This document shows positions 34,570 through 43,599 of a stretch of 64,000 bases of DNA, piece after piece. This DNA comes from Cinchona pubescens. Its lineage: Eukaryota > Streptophyta > Magnoliopsida > Gentianales > Rubiaceae. Under the pieces are notes generated by a model, which worked only from the letters and a program-made list of their open reading frames with translations, searched no databases and was not told the DNA's origin. Made by a program: the position numbers and the translations under genes. The stretch covers positions 4,136,501 through 4,200,500 of the forward strand of contig JANKKI010000003.1 of the NCBI GenBank assembly GCA_025175665.1, in the 5' to 3' direction. How positions within the stretch are numbered: position 1 is the first letter of the stretch; every line of letters begins with the position of its first letter.

Positions 34570-36317
34570 TCAAATGACCAAAGTCGAGTCTAAAACTATA
34601 AACAAGGGCGAAATATGAGAGGCAACCCATGCTTTTTCTTAACTTCTATAATTTTATTTCTTATGTTTTTGTTTAGTTTCTTGGTTTTATTATTTTTCTT
34701 AATGTTTTAAGGGTTTTTATGTTTTGCTTCTGTTTTAGTGGTTGCTATTTTTGACTTCGACTCAAGGGTATTTAGTTCGACATACACGACACCAAATGTT
34801 CTTCATTGACAGATAAACTTTCCTTTTTCTCTTTTTACTCTTTATTTTTGCATTGCGGAAAATGCTATACTCTTAGTGTGGGGTGGGGAGTTTTCTTAAT
34901 TTATATTTGTTTGATGTTTTGTTTGTTCATTTTGTTCAATTTTTTCTTTCATATTTATATCTTAGCTTCTGATTTGAGAGCTTTTCAAATTTTTGAAATT
35001 TTTTTTCACAAATTGCTTAGCTTGTTTCTTTGATTTTCTACTTGATAATTTTTGAACTAAGTTGTCATGAGTAGGGTAGTCGGTGTTAATATTTTCCTAG
35101 CATGATTTATAATTTTTGAGCACTAGTAGCCTTACAATGTTTAGCTTGTTGGCACTGTAAATCAAAAGATAATTGTGTAGATTCATTTATATTGCACTCC
35201 AAACACTTGCCTTATTACATTCTCGAGGGGAAATTTTAGATAATTTGATTTGATTTAAAGATGAGGTAGGCATTTCTTTGGACGTTTGAGCCTTTCAAGC
35301 CAGCCATTACTATAAAATTTATCCCTAGAACCCTATTCAAGCCTTATTTTGTTTTGAATGGATACAAGCACCATTCGTTTTTTTTTTCTAACTCATTTTT
35401 TATCTACCTTTGGGAGTTATCCTAAATTTCCCTAAAGATTTTTAATACCACATTAACTATTAAGGGGATATAAGGATGGGAGATAGTTGTATGAGACTGT
35501 TAGAATGAATGGTGTACAGTTTACGGTGAAGGGGTGTTAGAAAAAAATTTGTTGACCATAACTGTTGGTGCCCATCACTGGCACCTGCATTAGAGTTTTA
35601 GAGGTGGTGTCGATCACTGACACCTGCTTTGGATTGTTAGTAGGTAGTGCCTATCACTGGTACCTGTGTAGATATCATTTTGCAGGTAGTACCTATCATT
35701 GGTACCCGTTTTGGAGAAAAGAAAAAGAAGAAAAAAAAAGGGTGATATTTTTGCAATGTGTTGGCAAGAAGGGTTGAAATTGAAAAAGTATGATTTTACT
35801 CTGCTTGTTGCACAAAATTTTTATGGGTTTTTGGAGAATTAAGTGTGGGTTACTTCTTTGAAGGATAGGTATTTTAATGTTCAAGAAGAAGTTTTATGTT
35901 AATGTGTGGCCAGCATTAATTTAAAGCTCTTTTTCTTATTTGTTTATCCTTTTCCTTTTCTTCATTAGTCAAAACCCTAGGTTTACGTTACAAACTAAAA
36001 GTTATATCTAATTTAAGTCGAGTTAGTTTTCAACATTAGTGGAGAAATATAAGAAGAGTAAGCTATGCTGTATTTAGAAAAATTCAAGGGGTTTGCATGA
36101 TTTGATCTAAGTGTTTTAAAAGTTATTTTTGTATGGTTATGTATACACTTAAACTGGAATTCATGTATAGGAATTTATTATACCATCATTTGACTATTTT
36201 CCTTATGATGGTTTAGTTCTTGGTTATTTATGTGGATAATTGATGGGATATTGAGTATGTTTGTGATCTATTTCTATGTTTTGCTCGAGAACGATCAAAA
36301 GTTAAGTGTGGGGTGTT
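34570..36317 (+). other. Athila 3' untranslated region, no env-like ORF recognised
   Basis: This T-rich segment of 1.7 kb has only short frames with hydrophobic, composition-driven translations. It contains the four-unit hairpin array at 35567-35706 and ends in a purine tract aagtgtggggtg (36304-36315) before the 3' LTR. Confidence 0.7.
35567..35706 (+). repeat. Four-unit hairpin minisatellite with covarying stems
   Basis: Units are ggtgcccatcactggcacc (35567-35585), ggtgtcgatcactgacacc (35606-35624), agtgcctatcactggtacc (35646-35664) and agtacctatcattggtacc (35688-35706), spaced 39-42 bases. The central atcact is nearly constant while stems change in both arms (GGTGCC/GGCACC, GGTGTC/GACACC, GGTACC-type). 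Confidence 0.85.
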
Positions 36318-37606
36318 TGATAAGCTCATAAATATAGTATATTCCAAATGTCATTTACCTCCGTTTTTGTGTAATTTGAGCAAAAATTGAGTTAAATATG
36401 AGTCTGATTGTTTTATTTTGAGTTTGTGAAGGTTTTGGATGAAAAAAGAGCCAAAAGGACTAAAAAGTTGGAGAAAAATCGAAAAGAATGCACGTGTACT
36501 GGCAGGGAGCGAATTTGGATACAGTTTGGTAGAGTGAGCATAACTTTCTCTTCTGAGTTCCAATTGGAATGATTTAAGATGTTTTGGAAAGGTAAGACAT
36601 AGAGTTACAACTTTTATGTTTTGAATTTTTCCAAATTAGTCCTACATCGGGTCAAAATTGAAATTGATTCTACCAGGTGCGCACATGCACTGTCGACAGA
36701 ATTGCAGCGCATGTGCGTCAGCTCCAAAAGCTCGACTTTTGGTTCTGCCCAATGTGCACATGCGCTGATCAACGGATAGGTCTTACAAGTTTGCTTATTT
36801 TGCAAGAAAAGTCTTCCCGTGGGCCCGTTTGCATGGGAAATCGTAAGCTTATCATCTAGAAGCCTCAAAACCCTAAAAATACCTATAAATACACCAAGAG
36901 AAAAGGAAGAAATGAGAGATTATCATCAGCTATTCTTAGTTTCTTATTTTTCAATAGTTAGAGCAATAGTTTAGCTCTAGGGTAGATTTTCTCAAGCGTT
37001 AAAGCTAGATTTTTGTTCTCTTGTCAAAGATTCAAACCTCAACAATCATCAACACTGATTTTCGCTGCAATTACTGAGTTTGATTTATTTTATGCAATTT
37101 AATTCTTGTTTTTATTGTGTGCTTATTCTTTAACTATCATTCTTGTCTTATTGCTTTTAAATTCTTAATTGGTTTCATAGTTTAGTAGTTAAGGTTTTTG
37201 TGTATTTCATCGCTTTTGATTTTTTTAATAAAGTAGATTAATTTGAATTCTTGTTCTTGATTAAATTCTCGCAAGTAGGGTTGATTAAATTAGGGTTTTC
37301 ATCAATTATATATAATTGCTTTCAGTAGGCTTAATATTTTACATTCTTGTCTTTATTTTAATTTCTTATGATTAAATTTAGTTTAAGTTTAGTCAAAAAT
37401 CTCTGATTATTTTATCTAACTTATAAATAGGCTTGTGAAGCTAATAATTGTTCCAATAGTCCTCATAAGAACGATCTTTACTCATCTTATATACAAACTC
37501 ACCTCGTATACTTGCGAGAGTGTGAGAGTTGATTAGGATAATTAAGGTTTTCTTTTATTATTACTTGTTCATTGTCTTTAAAATCTAATCAATATCTTAC
37601 CAAACA
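36318..37606 (+). repeat. Athila 3' LTR (1289 bp)
   Basis: It is homologous to 27474-28809 with many substitutions and small indels, so the element is old. A TATA-like ctataaata is at 36883-36891. The palindromic gcgcacatgc/gcgcatgtgcg block is partly kept (36677-36720). Confidence 0.9.
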
Positions 37607-37925
37607 TTATTTCACCCTCACACATGTCTATCGGGAAGCTAACTCGGCGACAGATTTTCTTAGAAAAATGATCAGTTGTTCTCCTCATATTCAATCAGTT
37701 TTTAATGCTTCTCACAACTCCATTTTTGTGAAGAGGAGGTCTTAGACTAGTTGCGTTACATTATCCAACACTTAGAATAAGTAGATAGTTGGTAATGCAT
37801 TTGTTTTTTACAGGAGGTTTTGGCCTAAACCCTCTCCTTGTACCTTTTATTTGCATTTTTTAATAAAATTTGGGAGTAGCCCTCCCACCATTATTCCTGT
37901 GGTTAGCTAATTAGAAAAAAAAAAA
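37607..37925 (+). pseudogene. LINE RNase H C-terminus, 3' UTR and poly(A)
   Basis: From 37623 the frame reads HVYREANSATDFLRKMISCS and continues to a stop at 37743. This is the C-terminal end of the plant LINE RNase H (H-V-x-R-E-A-N-x-x-A-D). It directly continues the sequence cut at 27473. The 3' UTR has a taataaaa-type signal near 37860 and the poly(A) tail at 37915-37925. Confidence 0.88.
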
Positions 37926-38728
37926 TTTCACTAAATTTTATTCTTTGAAATTTACCACAAGATGTTAATTTTTGTATAATTACTATAAGAGTTTTTCTTC
38001 TATGTGCATCACTTCATGGATAAGTATGAAATTCTTCGAACAAAACAATATTCTCTTTTTTAAGGGATTATATATTTTTTCCTTTTATCTTTTATTTTTT
38101 GAATATTCATATACACATTTGGAAAGTTTTTGTTGGGAAGATTTTAACTCTAACTTAATCTCACTTAAATCTCTTTCTATTACCCCGTTCAATAACATTC
38201 TATTTTAAAAGTCTATTAAAGATATTTTTATTTATTAGAAAAAAATAAATGCAAACTAATTATGAAATGTGATAAATACTTCTTAATTATTGCTTTTGCG
38301 GATAATTTATATCAATAGAATTAAATTAATTCAACTAAACAAATCAATAATTCTAAATTGTTGTGTTTTTTTACCTTTACAGACAAAATATTATGTTCTT
38401 TCACACTCAATAAAATGAATATTATTTTTTATTTTTCATGGAACATGGTCAATATAAGTTTTGAAAACACTCATATATCCAGGTTGTTGTAATTTTGTTT
38501 CTATTTTTTAAAATAAAACCTGAGAGGCTAATTTTATAGTAATATTGCTACTATGGTTTTTATTTTTAATTAGTAAATGTATAGATATTATTACTTAATG
38601 TTGTTTACCTTTATGTAGTTTAATTGCTAAGGTTTTATGCCGTTATCATTCTTTATTAATATTATTTATTGTAAAAAATTGAAAATAGATATTAGTCATT
38701 CCGTACATAACATGGGACATTCAACTAC

Positions 38729-40027
38729 ATCTAGGAGTCATATATATTGTATATGGATATTCATTATATAATAGTTTGTTGTTTAATTTTTGTACATATG
38801 AGGTTATATTGCTCGAATAGAGTTATATATATATATATATTGCTCGAATAGAGTTATATATATTTCTATTTTTTGGCAGAGATGTTGTGAATTTGAGTTG
38901 GCACGATTTCAACTTGAAACTCACTTAATTTTTTAACTTGAGCGTGAGACTCGAATGTGTAAATTTTCATGAATTGAGCTGGTTTAAGGCTATATAATTT
39001 TGAAATGGGTTGAATTCAGACATGCATAAACCTCGGTCATATAACTTGATTGATAGCCCTAATATAGGGCTTATAATTAATAAAACGAATGTAAGAATTT
39101 TCACCACTTAATTGCGAGTGATTTTTGATATTGTGAACAGAAAAAGGCCGGGAGGAACATTTAGATCAGGACGTCCGTAGAGATCTACGATTGACTCTTG
39201 AATTGTCAATCATAAAACTTGACACTAATATATATCAATCTAGTTGTTATATTTCAACCAACAAGCTACATTTAGTGATGTCAAATGCTACGTGGATCAC
39301 CCATTTAAAAATTAAGAAAAAAACACTCATCTTTTCACTTACCCTTTAATTATTCGAATCTATGATTAATAACTTATAAAAATAAATATCTTACAATTTA
39401 AATTGTATTTTGTTATCACATCGATCACGCATTTGTAGAATTATGAAAAATTCTACCGTCTTTTATAGAATTACCTTATTATACCTTAAAATATATATAC
39501 TGTATAAAATTGTGTCTTAAAAGTTTTTATTATATAAATATTTAAAATCAATAGATGATTCTATCAAGGGAATCCCTACAATTATATGTACTTATCCATG
39601 CGCTAATCTATTTTCTATGACATCTACGGAGAAAATTGGTAGTAATAGACTCTTTTTTTTTTTTTTTCTTCCCTTTTTGGTATTTTTTGGCCATTGGTTG
39701 AGGTGAGGGGAAAATTTTTATATAAATTCGGTCCACAGTAACTGAGATAGACTATTTGATCTATATTCATAAAATTTTTTATTTTTAATGAGTTAGAGTA
39801 ATGTGATTAAGTATAAAATAAAAAATTCATCATATTTACTGTAAATCGAATCCATATAAGAATTTAAGAGGTGAGGAGCTTTGGTTTGTACAGCGGACAG
39901 CAAGGAGCATCATCTGCGCTTGGAAGACATAGCCAGTTATAATGGGGTCGTTGAAATGTCTAGGTGACCTTGCCTCATTAATCAAAATAAATACAGTCCG
40001 CAATCGAAGATGTAGTCGCAAATAATG
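38729..40027. other. No supported gene; short repeats
   Basis: ttgctcgaatagagttatat is duplicated at about 38811-38875 with (TA)n between. A T-tract lies at 39651-39668. Nothing coding is convincing. Confidence 0.5.
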
Positions 40028-40164
40028 TATAGGGAAAATATTTAAGTAGACCAAATTTTTTATTCTACTTGTAAATCCTGTGGTGTAAATTAGATGTTAT
40101 GGAATTTATGACATCAGTTGATGTAAACAAGATTTTATAAGAATCACTACAAGAAAATTGCAAA

Positions 40165-40440
40165 TTTCATGGGGATTTTTGCTGCGGATTTTTTCCCCAG
40201 GAATTATATACGGATTTTACTGCAAATTTTAGTTTTCACGGTTGGAGATTAAAATTTTGCTACGGATTAACGAGCTAGAATGGTAAGCAGCAGGTATTAA
40301 TCAGAATTAAATTTCCGCAGCATACTTGCTGCGGAATTTATTTTCCGCAGCAATTTGCTGCGGAAATTTAAACTAAATTCCGCAGCAAATTTGCTGCCGA
40401 TTTTCCTGCGGAATTTTCTGCAGGAAAATTCAATTTACAG
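40165..40440. repeat. CACTA subterminal repeat cluster, left
   Basis: Multiple gctgcgga/tccgcagc motifs occur in both orientations, many as back-to-back pairs such as ttccgcagcaatttgctgcg. Confidence 0.85.
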
Positions 40441-40682
40441 TGCAGAATCCCAACACATTTTGGACAGATCTAATCGGAAAAAATTAAAGCAAATCTCCAT
40501 TTTGTATAAATATTCTTTGGTGGAACTTTATTGGCTACCATCCTATTTCCAAAGGATTTAATCCCTTCTCTCCTACACATCTAGAGAAGGAGGTCCTCAA
40601 GCAATTTTGCTCCATCCTTCCTCAAGCAATTTTGCTGTCGAAGGATCAAGTCAATTTTGCTCCATCCTTCATCTTGGATTTG

Positions 40683-40720
40683 ATGTCTCTTATACACATC
40701 TAGATGTGCATAAGAGACAT
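40683..40720. other. Mosaic-end junction (three changes)
   Basis: atgtctcttatacacatct joined to agatgtgcataagagacat. It is one base off at each outer end and one inside. Confidence 0.9.
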
Positions 40721-40839
40721 CCTCAACCATTTCCAAGGTGATTGATTAATCTACCATTTCAATTTTTGTTCTTGTATCTATTTTTTTTTTAATTCTTGTT
40801 ATCCATAATTTTTGTGGGTGGTTTAATTTGTTATTTTCA

Positions 40840-41100
40840 GTTTTTAATTTTTTGCAGCTATTTGTTGTCAATAAATTGTGTAGGATTTTGCTATGTTATT
40901 TTCATTTTTTTATCCCTAATTTCGTAGGATTTTGCTATAATTTTTGCGTTTTATTTTTATTTTTATTTTTATTTTTATTTTGTTTGTTATCGTATAGATT
41001 TTTGCTATGTTATTTTGATTTTTTTATCCCTAATTTCGTAGGATTTTGCTATAATTTTTGCATTTTTATTTTTATTTTTATTTATTTTTATTTTCATGGT
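40840..41100. repeat. Tandem duplication of about 110 bp with (ATTTTT)n runs
   Basis: ttttgctatgttatttt...tatccctaatttcgtaggat then a tatttttatttt run occurs at about 40886-40980 and again at about 41000-41096. The 91-codon frame that crosses it is a translation of this repeat. Confidence 0.75.
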
Positions 41101-41601
41101 TGATGTTCATTAACTCTTCAGGTTCACAATTTTTAAACAATTTTGTCAATTGTTTGTTATCCTAATTTATCGAGGATTTTTGCTATGTTATTTTCAATTT
41201 ATTTCCCATATAATGACAATATTTAACACCTATACTATCATATACTAAATTTTTACTATAATAAGCAAGTGGAAAATTTTGATGAAATTATATTCTTATA
41301 TTTGTCTAGAAATTAATTGTTTAACAAGAGACTAAGTAAGTCTCTAGTTTGTCATATTTCTAATATAAGGTTTTTATTGTTGCTTTGGAACTCAAACTAG
41401 AGTAACAAATGAATGAAGTCGTGAATTTGGAGGAAAATATGATACTAATAAAAATATGAATATCTCATAAAGGTTTGCGATTGCTTTGAATGTTTATTGG
41501 TAGATGTAGTTACGTAGTTCCTTACAAATATAGAAGCTAAAATCTTCAAGTAATAAAATTTGCCTTAGCGACAATAGTTTTTAACATAGGATGATGAATG
41601 G

Positions 41602-41639
41602 CTGTCTCTTATACACATCTAGATGTGTATAAGAGACAG
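41602..41639. other. Complete 38-bp Nextera mate-pair junction
   Basis: Both 19-bp arms are perfect. The 33 bases immediately after it (41640-41672) recur as an exact reverse complement at 41830-41862. Confidence 0.95.
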
Positions 41640-42002
41640 GGCAAGCAGAATCAACAAGAAATAATCAGAAACATGAACTAACAGGGGGATATTTAATTAT
41701 TTATTCGAGTATGAAGTGATCACTCTTCGAGAAACGAGCATTCATCTGTTGGTCAAACAGGTTGTGAGTGATTGGGAAGAATAATTTTCTGGTTGTGCTT
41801 TGTTGCTTAAATGGTCTATTATTAGTTTTGTTTCTGATTATTTCTTGTTGATTCTGCTTGCCAACAAAGTAAACTTTCAGATGAGAAAGATAAAATTTTC
41901 ACTTTGCTATGATTTTAGTGCATTTAGTACTCTATTTTCGAGTAAATTACAGAAACCCCCTATGGCATATTCAACATAGAATCATTCTCCCTAATCAGAA
42001 AC

Positions 42003-42038
42003 AAATCTTATACACATCATATTGCTTACAAGAGACAA
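42003..42038. other. Degenerate mosaic-end-like sequence
   Basis: tcttatacacatc then, after a few unmatched bases, ttacaagagaca resembles both arms with errors. It is weaker than the others. Confidence 0.45.
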
Positions 42039-42180
42039 GAAATAAGATGATTTTAAGAGACATAGACAAATCAACAAATCCATATTAGAACATTTTGTAT
42101 TTGAATTAATCAATATCTTACTTGGTTTCAACCAATTGTAGATGGCTGATGCAGGAGATAATAGGATGTGCAATAAGCAC

Positions 42181-42193
42181 CTGTCTCTTATAC
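42181..42193. other. Half mosaic end (13 bases)
   Basis: ctgtctcttatac is followed by unrelated sequence. Confidence 0.6.
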
Positions 42194-42499
42194 TCCCCCT
42201 CATTTTGAAATGGAAGGAGCAGGCGTGTCAGCCCAAGTTCCTCTCGCCACCAGCGTACCCCACCCCTTGATGCATATGGTAGCTCGGATGATTAGATTGT
42301 ATTTGGTTGTTTACTTAGATAACTAAATGCTATATATGTATTGTATTTGAATTTGTTTCGTCGAATTATTTGAAAACTAAAATTTGCTAAAATGTGTACA
42401 TGATGATCTCTGCGACATATCTGTTTTTTGTATAAGAAATTGCTAGAATGTGTACAGGGGGATGAAAAAACCAAACAATACTAACAAAAATTTTCTGTG

Positions 42500-42950
42500 A
42501 AAATTATTTGGGGATTTTGCTGCGGAAAATATATGGGGATTTTGCTGGGGATTTTTCTGCGAAAATTATATGGGGAATTTGCTGATTTGCTAGGGATTTT
42601 CCTGCGGAAATTATATAGGGATTTTGCTGCGGAAATTATATGGGGAATTTGCTGGGGATATTTGCTAGGGATTTTGTCGGAAATTTACACAGGATAATTT
42701 CGCACAATATCCCCATCAAAACCCTTGCAAAATGACGAAATTTTGTCGGGAATTACCAGCAAAATATCCGCATGTGTATTTCCGCAGCAAATTCCCCATC
42801 AAATTTTGTGCGGATTATAAAATCCGCAGCAAATTATTATCCACGGCCTTTTTACCCGCGGATTTTTTTTTTTCACCAAAATCCGCAGAAAGTCTTGTTT
42901 GCTGCGGATTTTTCATTATAATCCGCAGCAAAATCCGCATGAAAACAGCA
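42500..42950. repeat. CACTA subterminal repeat cluster, right
   Basis: Blocks such as ggggattttgctgcgg and ggaaattatatggggaattt repeat about eight times to 42700, after which the motif switches to the opposite orientation (ttccgcagcaa) up to the TIR. Confidence 0.85.
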
Positions 42951-43053
42951 ATTTTCTTGTAGTGAATTAATTTTGACCTCAAGATTTACAGGTAGGATTA
43001 AAAATCGGGTATATATAAGTATTTTCCAATGTATAGTATTAGTTTCTACGGCA

Positions 43054-43437
43054 AAAAATTATATAGCCACTAAATTATTTGTGTAGTGAATTTATGATTG
43101 CTTAATTATTTTTTATTTTAAATAGCCTGTTAAATTATTTTTGTGATCTGCTTATAATCACTCAACTATTTTGTATCTTAAATTACTTGACTTTTAAAAC
43201 AATATACTAGTACTCATTATATAAATATTACACTTAATCATCATAGTCATCCTAATGATTAGTGGTAAATTATTTAAAAAAATTTTGTGGGTTGATTTGA
43301 AATAAAAAAATATATATTTGAATAATCTTAAGTGAACTGTGAAAAATAATTTAATAGGTAAATTTAAACAAAAAAAAAATAGTTGTATGACTAAAAATGA
43401 ACTATAAAAATAATTTAGTGACCACATAAAACTTTTT
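43054..43437. mobile_element. Short TIR element (MITE), about 380 bp
   Basis: The left arm (agccactaaattatttgtgt from about 43070) pairs with the right arm (gtgaccacataa end; reverse complement ggtcactaaattatttttat) over about 110 bases with mismatches. No clear target duplication. MULE-like TIR wording (cactaaattattt) is shared with other small elements in plants. The 77-codon minus frame inside it is a chance frame. Confidence 0.45.
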
Positions 43438-43526
43438 TCCTAATTCTAAAATCAACTCATTAAAGTGATCAACTATCTCAGTTTTGGGGAGATTTTTAGG
43501 TGGACCAAATCCATGCAATAACGCAT

Positions 43527-43596
43527 GGACCTCTTGGTCCTGAATCAGCCATATCACCTAGTTGGGTGATGTGGCTGATTCAGTATCAAGAGATCC
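43527..43596. repeat. 70-base near-perfect hairpin
   Basis: ctgaatcagccatatcacc (43540-43558) pairs with 43565-43583 over 19 bp with one mismatch and a 6-base loop. Outside it ggacctcttggtc and tatcaagagatcc continue the stem with a few mismatches, giving arms of about 32 bases. Confidence 0.85.
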
Positions 43597-43599
43597 AAC

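Larger units (their letters stand above)
27474..37606 (+). mobile_element. Athila-like Ty3/gypsy LTR retrotransposon, 10.1 kb
   Basis: LTRs lie at 27474-28809 and 36318-37606, both starting tgataagctcataaatata and ending aaca. A PBS, tggcgccgttgccgg, matches the 3' end of plant tRNA-Asp. Internal order is gag, protease, RT, RNase H, integrase. The protease block CDLGASI, the integrase block TPIGMSPYRLVYGKACHL and the tRNA-Asp-type PBS point to the Athila lineage. A region of 1.7 kb between integrase and 3' LTR, where Athila elements often have an env-like gene, holds no ORF that I can recognise. Many stops show it is inactive. Confidence 0.92.
22004..37925 (+). mobile_element. L1-type LINE with 8-bp TSD and poly(A), split by a gypsy element
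   Basis: The 5' end is at 22004, and ORF1 starts 72 bases later. ORF1 has DUF4283-like and CCHC parts; ORF2 has endonuclease, RT, zf-RVT and RNase H parts. The Athila element at 27474-37606 interrupts the RNase H region, and the LINE resumes at 37607 with its C-terminus and 3' UTR, then an 11-base poly(A) at 37915-37925. The near-complete 5' end and flanking tttcacta support one ordinary retrotransposition event. Many stops and frameshifts make it inactive. Length without the insertion is about 5.8 kb, normal for plant L1. Confidence 0.9.
6023..38728. mobile_element. Palindromic array of four Helitron-like copies with nested retrotransposons
   Basis: One AT-rich repeat family appears four times: 6023-16691 and 16692-18385 on the minus strand, 18386-20247 and 20248-38728 on the plus strand. 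Outer ends carry the same terminal signature (attcaactag or a variant, with a degenerate gtcct...aggac hairpin ten bases inside), which fits a Helitron 3' end (hairpin then CTRR, here CTAG). After removing the copia element (6907-14755) and the LINE with its inner gypsy element (22004-37933), about 9 kb of array remains. No Rep/helicase is encoded, so copies are non-autonomous. The Helitron label is inference; the TC 5' end is not clear. Confidence 0.6.
20248..38728 (+). mobile_element. Helitron-like copy 4 (right outer), split by LINE and Athila
   Basis: It starts taatataatataag directly after the CTAG of copy 3 and has order E-D-C-B-A-B-A, the mirror image of copy 1 including the internal A duplication. 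It breaks at 22003 for the LINE insertion and resumes after the duplicated tttcacta at 37934, ending ...attcaactac at 38728. Stretches of more than 300 bases in it hold no gene; the 62-codon frame at 21378-21566 and the 78-codon frame at 37972-38208 are the same A-block read by chance. Confidence 0.6.
40145..42964. mobile_element. Non-autonomous CACTA (En/Spm) transposon with 3-bp TSD
   Basis: The left end, cactacaagaaaattgc (40145-40161), is matched exactly in inverted orientation by the right end (42948-42964). The element is flanked by aat on both sides (40142-40144 and 42965-42967), the 3-bp duplication expected for CACTA elements. Subterminal regions (40165-40440 and 42500-42950) carry many copies of ttgctgcggaa/ttccgcagcaa, the likely transposase-binding repeats. 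No TNP1/TNP2-like protein is visible. The interior includes low-complexity T-rich DNA and three adapter remnants, so its middle may be misassembled. Confidence 0.9.
40028..43030. repeat. Inverted-repeat element split by the CACTA insertion
   Basis: Left of the CACTA element, aaatattt...ttattctacttgtaaatcctgtgg (about 40031-40082) is inverted on its right as cctcaagatttacaggtagg...ataagtattttccaatg (about 42977-43034). Joined at the aat duplication the two would form a foldback MITE of about 180 bases. Identity is moderate, so confidence is limited. Confidence 0.45.

Noticed and set aside
34806..35033. An env-like membrane protein in the Athila 3' region
   Set aside because: The hydrophobic frame is only 75 codons and comes from a T-rich stretch. 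No signal peptide plus transmembrane layout of proper length is present.
40828..41103. A 91-residue membrane protein
   Set aside because: It is a phenylalanine/leucine-rich translation of a T-rich tandem duplication inside the CACTA element.
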